NCBI GenBank assembly: GCA_964469555.1
Contig: CAYYAQ010000015.1
Coordinates: 1-53,779, forward strand
Length of the DNA: 53,779 bases
From: CAYYAQ01 sp964469555
Lineage (GTDB): Bacteria > Planctomycetota > UBA1135 > UBA2386
Reading direction: 5' to 3'
Shown: positions 37,615 through 46,231 of the stretch, in pieces
Layout: every line of letters starts with the position of its first letter
Numbering within the stretch: position 1 is the first letter of the stretch
Position numbers and translations under genes: made by a program
Notes under the pieces: model-generated
Databases searched by the model: none
The model's input: only the letters and a program-made list of their open reading frames with translations
What the model was told of the DNA's origin: nothing

Positions 37615-38022
37615 ATGAGCCGCCTTCTCGACAGCACAGACGAAACTGCGAACGTAGGACTCTGCACGTTCTGCCAGCAGAAATTCCCGCGCGACATGCT
37701 CGTGCGGTCCAGCGGGCGGACGTCGTGCGGCGAGTGTCAGGCACTTCACGAACGCCGCGACCGGGTCCGAAGCGAGGAAGTGGCAAGAACCCGACCCGTC
37801 GGACACCGGGTTCACTCCGCGAACGAACTCGAGGAGAAGGTGGATTGGGCGTTCCGAATCGGTGGATTCACGGCGCGCTGGGGCGGGTAGGCACTGGCCT
37901 GCTATCTCGGCACGATCTACGACGTGGTCCAGCACATGTTCTTCGGCGTCGCCTTCCTGGCGTTCGCGGCCTTCTTCACGATCAAGGGCGACATCATCGT
38001 CTTCCAGCGCCTCCACAGCTAG
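37615..38022 (+). pseudogene. Zinc-ribbon membrane protein interrupted by an in-frame amber codon
   Basis: ATG 37615 begins a 91-residue frame with a zinc ribbon (LCTFCQQKF and SCGECQAL, CxxC-x17-CxxC), ending at TAG 37888. The same frame continues without delay through CYLGTIYDVVQHMFFG, then VAFLAFAAFF, to a second TAG at 38020. The combined product would be a 134-residue zinc-ribbon protein with one C-terminal membrane helix, so the first TAG looks like a nonsense change (or a sequence error) rather than the true end. The two halves read as one typical planctomycete-style protein. The product is unknown. Confidence 0.6.
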
Positions 38023-38039
38023 CGGGGTCGTGCTGTCGA

Positions 38040-39044
38040 TCAGCGCAGGCCGTGGACCAGCGGGTCGTGAGGGTCGAACACGAAGCGCTGGTGGCCGGTG
38101 ATGTAGGCAGAGCCGCGCACTTGGGGGATGACCGCGGCGTAGTCGCCCACCGTCGTCTCGCCTACGACGCGACCGATGAACTCGGTGCCCGTGATGCTCT
38201 GGTTGCGCAGCTCCTCGCCGACAGCGAGCTTGCCGCGCGCGTGCAGGGCGGCGAGCTTCGCCGAAGTGCCCGTTCCGCACGGTGACCTGTCGTAGGCAGT
38301 GCCGGGGCAGAGCGTCAGCGTCCGCGCGCCCAATCCGTCCGGCACGTCCCGAGATCCGATGATCTCGATGTGGTCCACGATCTGCGCTTCGCCGGTCTGC
38401 GGATCGAATCCCTCGACTCCCGCGTCCTTGAGCGCGTCGCGCACGTGCGTAGCGATACCCATGAGCACACGGAGGTTCGCCATCTCGATCGGAATACCCA
38501 CCGACTCCTGGGCGACCATGCCAAACCAATTGCCTCCGTACGAAATGTCGACGGGCAGCTCGCCCAAGTCCGGCACCTCGACCCGCACGTCCTTGCGGTA
38601 GAGGAAGGACGGCACGTTCTGCATCGTCACCGCCACCGGTCGTCCTCCCTCGATGTGGGCGGTCGCTTCGACGAGACCCACGGGCGTGTCGAGCACGACT
38701 CGCGTCTCCGGCTCCTGCGCTTCGATCTTCCCGGCCGCGATGAGCGACGTCACGACACCGATCGTCCCATGCCCGCACATGCCCAGGTAGTCCGCGTCGT
38801 TCGAGAACACCACGCCGATATCCGCCTCTTCACTCACTGGCGGGACGAGGTACGCCAACACGATCGCGTCGTGTCCACGCGGCTCCAGCACGAGCGCGGT
38901 CCGCAACCAGTCGAGGTTGTCGCGCAACCATGTTCGCTTCGCGGCCATCGAGTCCCCCGGAATCTCCGGGAGCCCGCCTGTCACGATCCTCGTCGGCTCA
39001 CCAGCGGTGTGCGAATCGAGGGCTTCAACTTCGGGGAGGTTCAT
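38040..39044 (-). CDS. Proline racemase / 4-hydroxyproline epimerase family enzyme
   Basis: 334-residue cofactor-independent racemase/epimerase. Both catalytic cysteines are present, Cys90 (MCGHGTIG) and Cys256 (RSPCGTGTSA), so it should be an active epimerase and not the 3-hydroxyproline dehydratase type, where the first Cys is a Thr or Ser. Opening EALDSHTAGEPTRIV is typical. It overlaps the 3' end of the upstream metallophosphoesterase gene by 20 bases. Specificity (proline, trans-4-hydroxyproline, or another imino acid) cannot be fixed from the sequence. It fits catabolism of imported peptides. Confidence 0.9.
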   Translation of the reverse strand: MNLPEVEALDSHTAGEPTRIVTGGLPEIPGDSMAAKRTWLRDNLDWLRTALVLEPRGHDAIVLAYLVPPVSEEADIGVVFSNDADYLGMCGHGTIGVVTSLIAAGKIEAQEPETRVVLDTPVGLVEATAHIEGGRPVAVTMQNVPSFLYRKDVRVEVPDLGELPVDISYGGNWFGMVAQESVGIPIEMANLRVLMGIATHVRDALKDAGVEGFDPQTGEAQIVDHIEIIGSRDVPDGLGARTLTLCPGTAYDRSPCGTGTSAKLAALHARGKLAVGEELRNQSITGTEFIGRVVGETTVGDYAAVIPQVRGSAYITGHQRFVFDPHDPLVHGLR

Positions 39045-39963
39045 AGCACAGAGTGAGTATCGGGATCTCGGCGGATGCGCGGATCCGGATCGGCAACAGG
39101 GTAAGGCCCGCGCCGCGGCCCACGTAGAGCATCGAATCGACTTCCTCGTATTTCCCAGCCAGGTACCCGAAGTGGCTGTGCACGATCGGAGTACTGCCGA
39201 ACGGTCGGATCTGCCCGCCGTGCGTGTGCCCGGACAACACGAGGTCGATGCCGACCGCCGCCGCTTCCAAGAAGAAGTCCGGGTGATGCGACATCAGGAT
39301 GATCGGCTCGTCCGATCGCGACCCGGTGAGCGCGTCAATGAGGCAAGGGTCACCCTCCGTCAGGTCGTCGACTCCCGCCAACCACAGCTCGCCGCCACCC
39401 CGCTCGATGCGCACGCCGCGGTTGTTCAGGATCGTGACGCCGATCTCCTCGAGCACCGGCGTCCATTGCCCGAGATCCTTCCCCCAGAAGTGGTCGTGGT
39501 TGCCCGGCACCGCGAAGATCCCGAGCGGTGGGTCCAAGACGGCGAGCGCCTCGCGATACATGTGGATCTCGCGCTCCCGCGTGTTGATGAGATCCCCGCC
39601 CAGGCACACAAGGTCCGGCTCGTGTTTCGCGACTCGGGTGAACAGATCGATCAGGTCGCGCTGATTCATGTAACTTCCGGCGTGCATGTCGGACACGAAC
39701 GCGATGCGCAGTCCGTCCAAGCCCGCGCCTCCACGCCGCAGCGGCACATCGACCTCGGTGAACTCGAGCCCGCGCTGCACCCACTGGTGCATCCAGCGCC
39801 CCGGGGGAAGCTTGTCGAGGAAGCGGTTGATGCCCCCCGCGATGATCGACATCCAACGACGGAAGCGTGGACGGCGACCAGAGAGCCAGCCCTCAGGTTT
39901 CGGCGTCTCTCGATCGATATTCGGAGGCCAGTCCCCGGTGCGTTGTTTCGTCTGTTCTGCCAT
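39025..39963 (-). CDS. Calcineurin-like metallophosphoesterase (YkuE/LpxH-relative type)
   Basis: 312-residue dimetal phosphoesterase with all motifs: SDMHAGS, GGDLINT, GNHDHFWG, MSHHPDF and SGHTHGGQ. The N-terminus has a short hydrophobic, amphipathic part (RRWMSIIAGGINRF) before the domain, suggesting membrane association. In this class the substrate may be a lipid-phosphate headgroup (YkuE, LpxG), which is inference. The gene's end overlaps the racemase gene by 20 bases. Confidence 0.9.
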   Translation of the reverse strand: MAEQTKQRTGDWPPNIDRETPKPEGWLSGRRPRFRRWMSIIAGGINRFLDKLPPGRWMHQWVQRGLEFTEVDVPLRRGGAGLDGLRIAFVSDMHAGSYMNQRDLIDLFTRVAKHEPDLVCLGGDLINTREREIHMYREALAVLDPPLGIFAVPGNHDHFWGKDLGQWTPVLEEIGVTILNNRGVRIERGGGELWLAGVDDLTEGDPCLIDALTGSRSDEPIILMSHHPDFFLEAAAVGIDLVLSGHTHGGQIRPFGSTPIVHSHFGYLAGKYEEVDSMLYVGRGAGLTLLPIRIRASAEIPILTLCYEPPRS

Positions 39964-40021
39964 CCCAATTCGTCGCAGACATTGAAGTGTCTCTACATCC
40001 CGATACTAGAACTTCCATGGA

Positions 40022-40999
40022 TCAAGCGGGGAGCTCTCCCTGAAGGATCGCGGCCAGCTTCGCGCTGTCGATATTGCCGCCGGAGACGACGCACACCACC
40101 TTGCCCACTCCAGCGCGACCGGAGAGAGCCGCCGCGACCGATGCGGCACCCGCGCCCTCGGCCACGACTCGATTGCGGTCGACGAGCGTGCGGATCCCCG
40201 CTGCGATCTCCTCGAGCGACACGACGACACAGTCGGCCACGACCTCTCGCACCAGCTCCCACATCTCGACGAGAACACTCTTGCCGCCGATTCCGTCCAC
40301 GAAACTCGCCTCATAGTCGATGCTCACCGGCTCACCAGCGGCCAGCGACGCAGCCAAGGGCGCAGCCGTCTCGACTTCCACGGCCAAGGCCCGGGTATGC
40401 GGAGAGAGGGCGCGCAACGCGCACGCGATCCCGGAACTCAGACCTCCCCCACCGTACGGGACCACGACGGTATCCACGTCGGGAAGGTCCTCGAGGATCT
40501 CCAGACCGATCGTGCCGTTACCCGCGATGACCGCCGGATCACAAACGGGATGCACAAAGTGCCCGTCGAGTCCTCCGAACTCGTGCGTGACCAGAACGTC
40601 CCACCACTTCGCGAACGGCACCTTCACCGTGCGCCCGCCGAGACGCTCGATCGCGTCGAGTTTCGTCGCCGGCGCGTGATCAGGAACGACGACGGAACAA
40701 TCCAACCCCTTTTGCCGCGCGATGAACGCCACGCCCTGTGCCATGTTGCCAGCGCTCGCAGTGTAGACGCCACGCGCCAGGTCATCGGCGTCGGCGCACG
40801 CGATCGCGTTCGCCGCGCCGCGCAGCTTGAACGACCCGATCGGCTGGAGGTTCTCTAGCTTGAGGTAGATCTCCGCCGGTGCGTCCGGCACGTTCAGGCG
40901 CACGAGCGGTGTGCGTACTGCCAGTCCCGCGATCGACGCGCGCGCCGCTTCGATTTGCGGCAGGGGAATCACCTCAATCGGCGTCTTCGGAATCCGCAT
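40022..40999 (-). CDS. Threonine dehydratase/serine racemase-family PLP enzyme
   Basis: 325-residue fold-type II PLP enzyme. The Schiff-base Lys58 is in IGSFKLRGAANA, the substrate loop is SAGNMAQGVA, the phosphate-binding Gly-rich loop PYGGGGLSSGIA and the C-terminal VVSGGNID. No ACT domain follows, so it is the short catabolic type (threonine/serine ammonia-lyase, hydroxyaspartate ammonia-lyase or serine racemase). It is divergent from the sulfatase gene by 47 bases and followed by a phosphoesterase and the racemase, all minus strand. Confidence 0.9.
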   Translation of the reverse strand: MRIPKTPIEVIPLPQIEAARASIAGLAVRTPLVRLNVPDAPAEIYLKLENLQPIGSFKLRGAANAIACADADDLARGVYTASAGNMAQGVAFIARQKGLDCSVVVPDHAPATKLDAIERLGGRTVKVPFAKWWDVLVTHEFGGLDGHFVHPVCDPAVIAGNGTIGLEILEDLPDVDTVVVPYGGGGLSSGIACALRALSPHTRALAVEVETAAPLAASLAAGEPVSIDYEASFVDGIGGKSVLVEMWELVREVVADCVVVSLEEIAAGIRTLVDRNRVVAEGAGAASVAAALSGRAGVGKVVCVVSGGNIDSAKLAAILQGELPA

Positions 41000-41046
41000 G
41001 TCCTGAAGCTAGCAGTCCAAACTGCCCGAAGATATCGTCGGTCGAG

Positions 41047-42483
41047 ATGCGGAGAATCCCATTGTTTCTCGCTCTGCTTCTCGCCGCCGGATGCGTGGCT
41101 CCGAGTCGCCCGAACGTGGTCTTCATTCTCGCCGATCAGTGGCGGGGCCAGGCTCTCGGTTTCCTCGGCGAAGAGCGGGTCCAGACGCCCAACCTCGATC
41201 GCTTGTCCACAGAGTCACTGGTCCTGACGCAAGCCGTCTCCAACTACCCGGTCTGCAGTCCGTTTCGCGCGATGTGGATGAGTGGGCAGTTCCCCTTCAA
41301 GAACGGTGTCTACGCGAACGCCAATTCGCGGACCACACCTCACGGGTGCGAGCTGAAGAAGACGACCCGCTGCTGGTCGGACGTGCTCAGCGATCGAGGA
41401 TACTCCCTCGCCTACATCGGCAAGTGGCACCTCGAGTCACCCCGCGAGCCCTTCGTCGAGTCCTACAACAACAAGCCCGAGTTCGCGTGGAACGAGTGGA
41501 CGCCTCCCGATCGCCGGCACGGGTTCTCGTTCTGGCACGCGTACAACACGTTTGATCGGCATCTGAAACCGGAGTATTGGGAAACCGACATGTCCCGGGC
41601 GGACCGACTGAAGGTCGACAAGTGGGGACCGGAACACGAAGCCGATGTCGCGATCCGCTACCTGCAAAACAAGAGCGGCGAGGAACGCGTGCCCGGTCAA
41701 CCGTTCGCGCTCGTGGTCTCGATGAACCCACCTCACATGCCCTACCGGCATGTGCCGAAACGCTACGTCCAGCGTTACGCCGAAATCTCGAACGCCGACC
41801 TGATCGGCGACCGCCCCGACCTGCTCCCGGCAAAGTCGCGGTGGGGACGGTACACGCGCAACAACCTCCGATACCAGTACGCGATGATGACAGGTGTCGA
41901 CGCGCAGATCGGACGCATTCTCGAAACGCTGGATCGGCTCGGCTTGAAGGATGACACGATCGTCGTTTTCACATCCGACCACGGTGACTGTCTGGGCTTC
42001 CACGGCCAGATCTCGAAGAACAATCACTACGAACTGTCGATGCGCGTGCCGCTGATCATCCGGTGGCCGGGCGAGATCACGGCTCGGCACGACGCGCTGC
42101 TCCTGTCCACGCCTGATCTCTACCCGACCCTGCTCGGACTCATGGGTCTCTCGGGTGACGTGCCCCCCGAGGTCGAGGGCACCGACTACGCCGGTCTGTT
42201 CCAAACGGGAAAGGGACGGCGACCTACGGCCCAGCTGTACATGGCCGCGCCGCCCGGCGACATCGCCACGGGGCGCCGTGGCGTGCGCACGAAGCGCTAC
42301 ACCTTCGTGGTCGAACGCGACGTGACGGGAAGCGAGACGACGGTGCTGCGAGACAGAGAAGACGATCCGTTCCAAATGCGAAACTGTGCCGCGAAGCACC
42401 CGAAGGTCGTGGCCGAGTTGCGTGCGACCCTCGACTCGCTGTTGCGGCGCATCGGCGACCCCTGGCTCGCAACCCGCAAGTGA
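41047..42483 (+). CDS. Sulfatase, lipoprotein
   Basis: 478-residue type I sulfatase. The N-terminus has an almost ideal lipobox (LALLLAAGC, Cys16), so a lipoprotein is likely. The metal site opens with NVVFILADQWRGQ; the modified Cys lies in VCSPFRAMWMSGQFP (C-S-P-F-R, a CxPxR sulfatase motif in which Ser/Ala is replaced by Phe). SDHGDCLGFHGQISKNNHYE and RVPLIIRWPG are further hallmarks. ATG 41047 gives the signal peptide; the open frame further upstream is a shadow. Substrate is probably a sulfated polysaccharide; a matching anaerobic or FGE-type maturase is not in the window. Confidence 0.92.
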   Translation: MRRIPLFLALLLAAGCVAPSRPNVVFILADQWRGQALGFLGEERVQTPNLDRLSTESLVLTQAVSNYPVCSPFRAMWMSGQFPFKNGVYANANSRTTPHGCELKKTTRCWSDVLSDRGYSLAYIGKWHLESPREPFVESYNNKPEFAWNEWTPPDRRHGFSFWHAYNTFDRHLKPEYWETDMSRADRLKVDKWGPEHEADVAIRYLQNKSGEERVPGQPFALVVSMNPPHMPYRHVPKRYVQRYAEISNADLIGDRPDLLPAKSRWGRYTRNNLRYQYAMMTGVDAQIGRILETLDRLGLKDDTIVVFTSDHGDCLGFHGQISKNNHYELSMRVPLIIRWPGEITARHDALLLSTPDLYPTLLGLMGLSGDVPPEVEGTDYAGLFQTGKGRRPTAQLYMAAPPGDIATGRRGVRTKRYTFVVERDVTGSETTVLRDREDDPFQMRNCAAKHPKVVAELRATLDSLLRRIGDPWLATRK

Positions 42484-42492
42484 GACGCGCGG

Positions 42493-42965
42493 CTACTCGA
42501 TCGTCCAGCCGATCCGCGGCGCGGTCCAGGCTTCGCTCTCCTCCTCCAGGTCCCCGTCGCTCAACTCCCCTGACTCCGCGCTACCTCGGCTGGGCCAACA
42601 CCTCGGGGAGGCGTGGTCCGGCTTTCTCTCTCTCTTGATCGGCACGAGTAAGGGCGCACCACAAACCTCCGCATGCAATCGGAGGGGCGCGGGGAGATTC
42701 AGGAAGTAGACGGTTCGTCCGGCCTGGCCCGCGACGTCGGCGAGCTCGAGAAGCGTCTCCATTCGCGCCAGCGCACAGTTTTGAGCGCCGTGGAAATCAA
42801 CCGCGATCGGTTCATCGCCGACTGGCCACGAGTCCGTCGGCGAGACGATGAGGTCCCCATCGTCGCGTCGATCAACTCGACGCGGGCGCGGGCGTCCGCG
42901 GGAAGGGCGTCGACGGTGGAACGAACCCGTTCCACCGTCGTCTCCCGATGACCACTGTCCATCAT
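42493..42965 (-). pseudogene. Unknown ~157-residue protein split by a frameshift
   Basis: Two overlapping frames read as one protein. From ATG 42965 the first frame gives SGHRETTVERVRSTVDALP and ELIDATMG up to about 42858. The second then continues GDLIVSPTDSWPVGDEP, IAVDFHGAQNC and ETLLELADVAGQAGRTVYF, to a stop at 42493. The switch coincides with a gggg run (42855-42858 on the plus strand as cccc), typical of a one-base slip. No family is recognised; the FHGAQNCALARMETLLELAD segment looks protein-like. It is convergent with the sulfatase gene. Confidence 0.55.
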
Positions 42966-42999
42966 GGTTCGTGCGTGGTCAGGGGAGGGGGGGGTCCTC

Positions 43000-44424
43000 C
43001 TAGGAAATGGTCACCTTCTCGCGTACCGGTCGTTGGCCGAGACTGTGGAGGCGAATCTTGTTGTAGAGCGTCGTCCGGTTGATCCCGAGGATCGCCGCAG
43101 CCTTGCTGATGTTCCACGAAGTCTCTCCGAGGACGCGGGCGACGAGTTGCCCTTCGAGCGCGCGGATCGAGCGATCCATGACGTCGAGGGTGATGCTGCC
43201 ACGGGAAATCGTGTCACTGCCGTCGGGGGCACCGCCAGTGAACGTCGGTAGATGGTCTTCGTCGATCATGCCAGCCGAACAGACGATCGCGGCCTGCTCG
43301 ATCGTGTTGCGCAGTTCGCGGACATTGCCCGGCCACGCATACTCGCACAGCGTCTCCATCGCGTCTTCCGTGAAGCCGGACAGAGCCTTGCCCATCTGCC
43401 GACCGATCTGATCGAGGAAGAAGTGCGCCAGCAACGGGATGTCTTCCGGGCGATCCGAGAGGGTCGGGACCTGCACGGTCATCACGCTCAAGCGGTAGAA
43501 GAGGTCGCCGCGAAACGAGCCGGCCTCGACGTCCAAACGCAGGTCGCGGTTCGTGCTGGCGACGACCCGTGCATCGACGGTCAGATCCTGGACACCGCCT
43601 ACGCGGCGGAAGGTCCGTTCTTGCAGAACGCGCAGTATCTTGGCCTGCAAGTTGGTCGCCATCTTGCCGATCTCGTCGAGGTAGAGCGTGCCACCGGCGG
43701 CCGCGGCGAGCAGGCCATCCTGACCTTCGGGGTTGCCCCCGGTGAAGGCACCCGACTCGTAGCCAAACAGTTCGGCCTCGAGGAGGTTCTCGGTCAGCGC
43801 AGCGCAGTTGATCGAGACGAATGGGCCATGCCGCCGGGAGCTGCGCTCGTGAACGCAGCGCGCGGCGAGCTCCTTGCCCGTGCCATTTCGGCCAGTGATC
43901 AGCACCGGCGTGTCCGCGACGTGCGACACCTGGTCGATGCGGCTCTGGACCTGACGGATCGCAGGGGACAATCCGACCAGGTCGGTGGAAACCAGTTCGC
44001 GGACGCGGTCGTGCGTCCAGGTGAGCTCATTGCGGAGTTGCCGCATTTCGAAGCAGCGTCGCACAACGGAGAGGATGCGATCCTGCGTGAAGGGCTTTTC
44101 GATGACATCGAATGCACCACGACGCATCGCTTCGACAGTGTTGGTAAGCGCGCCGTAACCGGTCAGGACTACCACATCCGCAGCGGGTGTGGCCCGACGC
44201 AGCGCTGGCAGGACCTCCAGTCCGTTCGCGCCGGGAATGTTGAGATCGAGGAAGATCACATCGAATGTTCTCTGTGCGATGCGATCGACAGCGTCCTCGA
44301 CTGTCAAGGACGTCTCGATTGCGACACCTTCTGCTTGGAGCAGTGTGCGCAAGCCGTCACGGATACCTTCTTCGTCATCGATAACCAGGACGCGGGGAAG
44401 CCCGGGGAAGTTCAAGTTCTTCAT
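43000..44424 (-). CDS. NtrC-family sigma-54-dependent response regulator
   Basis: 474-residue transcription activator. The receiver domain (1-125) has the phospho-acceptor Asp60 (DVIFLDLNIPG) and Lys110 (IEKPF). The AAA+ domain has Walker A GRNGTGKE, Walker B GTLYLDEIGKM, and the sigma-54 contact loop is GAFTGG instead of the usual GAFTGA. A Fis-type helix-turn-helix ends it (NISKAAAILGINRTTLYNKI). It probably activates transcription with RpoN upon phosphorylation. No cognate histidine kinase is beside it. Divergent from birA across about 205 bases. Confidence 0.95.
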   Translation of the reverse strand: MKNLNFPGLPRVLVIDDEEGIRDGLRTLLQAEGVAIETSLTVEDAVDRIAQRTFDVIFLDLNIPGANGLEVLPALRRATPAADVVVLTGYGALTNTVEAMRRGAFDVIEKPFTQDRILSVVRRCFEMRQLRNELTWTHDRVRELVSTDLVGLSPAIRQVQSRIDQVSHVADTPVLITGRNGTGKELAARCVHERSSRRHGPFVSINCAALTENLLEAELFGYESGAFTGGNPEGQDGLLAAAAGGTLYLDEIGKMATNLQAKILRVLQERTFRRVGGVQDLTVDARVVASTNRDLRLDVEAGSFRGDLFYRLSVMTVQVPTLSDRPEDIPLLAHFFLDQIGRQMGKALSGFTEDAMETLCEYAWPGNVRELRNTIEQAAIVCSAGMIDEDHLPTFTGGAPDGSDTISRGSITLDVMDRSIRALEGQLVARVLGETSWNISKAAAILGINRTTLYNKIRLHSLGQRPVREKVTIS

Positions 44425-44629
44425 CTCTGTCGACCTTTGCCTCGTTTAGGGGTTCGGTTCTCTTGGGGAAGCAGGGATCGGACTGCCGACCGCCTTGCCA
44501 AGGGAGATTTCGACCAGATAGGTGTCCACCTTTTGGGCACAGTGAAGATTTCTCCTCGAATCTTTCGCTGTCGAATGAGGCGCTGCCGGGATAACAACAC
44601 ATTGCATGGGCTTTGAGGCTGACCTCCGA

Positions 44630-45340
44630 ATGAGCACTCTCTTTCAGCGCATCGTGCATGTGTTGTCGTGCGATTCGACGCAAGCGCTCTCGATGGCGGA
44701 TGATGTGTCAGAGTCGGCGTTGTTCTGGGCGGACCACCAGACTGCGGGTCGCGGGCGCCAAGGCCGGTCTTGGCGCGACGCGCCAGCGCAGGACATCGCG
44801 GTCACGCTCCGGTTCGCCGACCTCGCGCTCGAGAGCCCCACCGTGCTGGCCGTGGCGATTCCCGTCGCTGTCGTACGAACACTCGTCGACGAAATCCCGG
44901 ACGTGACGATCAAGTGGCCAAACGATGTCCTGCTTTACGGTCGCAAGATATGCGGCGTTCTGATCGACACGGAGGGTCAGCCGCCACACACGTTCCATGT
45001 CGGCATCGGAATCAACGTCAACCGGGTCGCTTTCCCTGCCGAGCTCGTCGATCGGAGCACGTCCTTGGCGTTGGCCACGGGAAAGGAGTTCGATCGCAGC
45101 ACGCTAGTCCTGCGCCTGGCGACCGAAGTTTCCAACGTCGCGAACCAACTCGTCTCGGGCGAGGTCGATTCCCTGATCGAAGAATTCGAGAAACGCCTGG
45201 GTCTCACGGGCAAGGCCGTTCGCGCCACCACGGGAGAGGGGACGGTCGAAGGCATCCTGACCGACATCGACCTCTACCGCGCCGTCCTCGACGGCCACGC
45301 CGAGATCCCGCTGGCCCACCTACAACACCTGACGGGCTAA
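44630..45340 (+). CDS. birA: Biotin-[acetyl-CoA-carboxylase] ligase (no repressor domain)
   Basis: 236-residue enzyme that attaches biotin to a lysine of acyl-CoA carboxylase subunits. The adenylate-forming motif GRGRQGRSW and KWPNDVLLYGRKICGVLIDT are present, along with GIGINVN. There is no N-terminal helix-turn-helix, so it is the monofunctional class II-like type. ATG 44630 or 44606 are both possible. It is convergent with the Fic-like gene, 4 bases apart. Confidence 0.93.
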   Translation: MSTLFQRIVHVLSCDSTQALSMADDVSESALFWADHQTAGRGRQGRSWRDAPAQDIAVTLRFADLALESPTVLAVAIPVAVVRTLVDEIPDVTIKWPNDVLLYGRKICGVLIDTEGQPPHTFHVGIGINVNRVAFPAELVDRSTSLALATGKEFDRSTLVLRLATEVSNVANQLVSGEVDSLIEEFEKRLGLTGKAVRATTGEGTVEGILTDIDLYRAVLDGHAEIPLAHLQHLTG

Positions 45341-45344
45341 CTAG

Positions 45345-46100
45345 CTAGCCGGTCTGAAGCGTTTCGAGGAGGCGGGACTCGAAGGCGACGATCCGCATCG
45401 GGACCGGGCCGCCGATCACGCGGTGCAATCGCTCGCGGTCCTGCTTCTGGGGGGCGAGCATCGGATAGCCGGAATCGACCAGATAGAGATTCATCGCGAC
45501 CCAGGCCATCGACAGGTTGAAGTCCGGGAACGGCGCGATCCTAGCGAACAACCAGAGGACGCGGAATGCCTGCCGCACCGGGTGCATGCGCTCGAAGCAC
45601 GCAACAAGATCGGTGAAGCAGTTCTCGCGATGGAAGGCGTCGAGGCAGGCGGACACCTTCTCGCTCGCCGGATAATCGACAAACAGGATCGCGTCCCAGG
45701 GCAGATCCCGTCGGACGGAGTTGTTGCGGAATCGGGCGACACCCTTGGTCAGGTCCTTGAACATCTCGACGAGCACCCACCCGTCGGAGGCACCGGTTCC
45801 ACCGACGATCCGGTCGTAGACCCGGGACATCCCGGTCACGAGGACGTTTTCGTGGTGCTCCGTCTCGGGGTGTGTCTTGCCTCCGGCGACGATCGCCTCG
45901 ACTTCCTCCGGACGGATCTGGAGACCACGCAACCCGAGCACGCCGGCCACCCAATCCGCCCGCCTGACCATCGGAACCTGCGGCAATCCGCGGCCCCTGG
46001 CCAGATCATCCAGCTCCGGGGGCGCGTCGGACAGCCTGTGCGCCAACTCGAGGTCCACGCGCTGCAGCAGATTCAATGGGGTGTTGGCTGACGACGACAT
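45345..46100 (-). CDS. Fic/DOC-fold protein with degenerate active-site motif
   Basis: 251 residues from ATG 46100 (open to 46208). Segments resembling Fic proteins are PEEVEAIVAGGKTHPETE, GVARFRNNSVRR then FVDYPASEKV (the flap/gly-arg strand region), and AWVAMNLYLVDSGYP (helix after the Fic loop). At the catalytic loop, HPFxDGNGRxxR of Fic AMP-transferases is replaced by APFPDFNLSMAW (189-200): the catalytic His is Ala and Gly-Asn-Gly-Arg is lost. It is therefore unlikely to transfer AMP. It may be a binding or regulatory protein, or an inactive relic. Neighbour birA is convergent. Confidence 0.7.
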   Translation of the reverse strand: MSSSANTPLNLLQRVDLELAHRLSDAPPELDDLARGRGLPQVPMVRRADWVAGVLGLRGLQIRPEEVEAIVAGGKTHPETEHHENVLVTGMSRVYDRIVGGTGASDGWVLVEMFKDLTKGVARFRNNSVRRDLPWDAILFVDYPASEKVSACLDAFHRENCFTDLVACFERMHPVRQAFRVLWLFARIAPFPDFNLSMAWVAMNLYLVDSGYPMLAPQKQDRERLHRVIGGPVPMRIVAFESRLLETLQTG

Positions 46101-46231
46101 GCCATCCTCGTCTTCGGCAATTCCCCCACCGAAGCTCCAGAAGTCGCACCCGGATCCGGAACGAGCGCCCCTCCCCCCCCATGGCCACGGGGGAATCGCG
46201 CCCTCCACATCCGATCGATTAGCCTCCGAGT

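Noticed and set aside
44425..44629. Divergent regulator/birA gap considered for a sigma-54 promoter or small ORF
   Set aside because: No clear GG-N10-GC element with context was found by eye, and the short minus-strand ORF here has unlikely composition.
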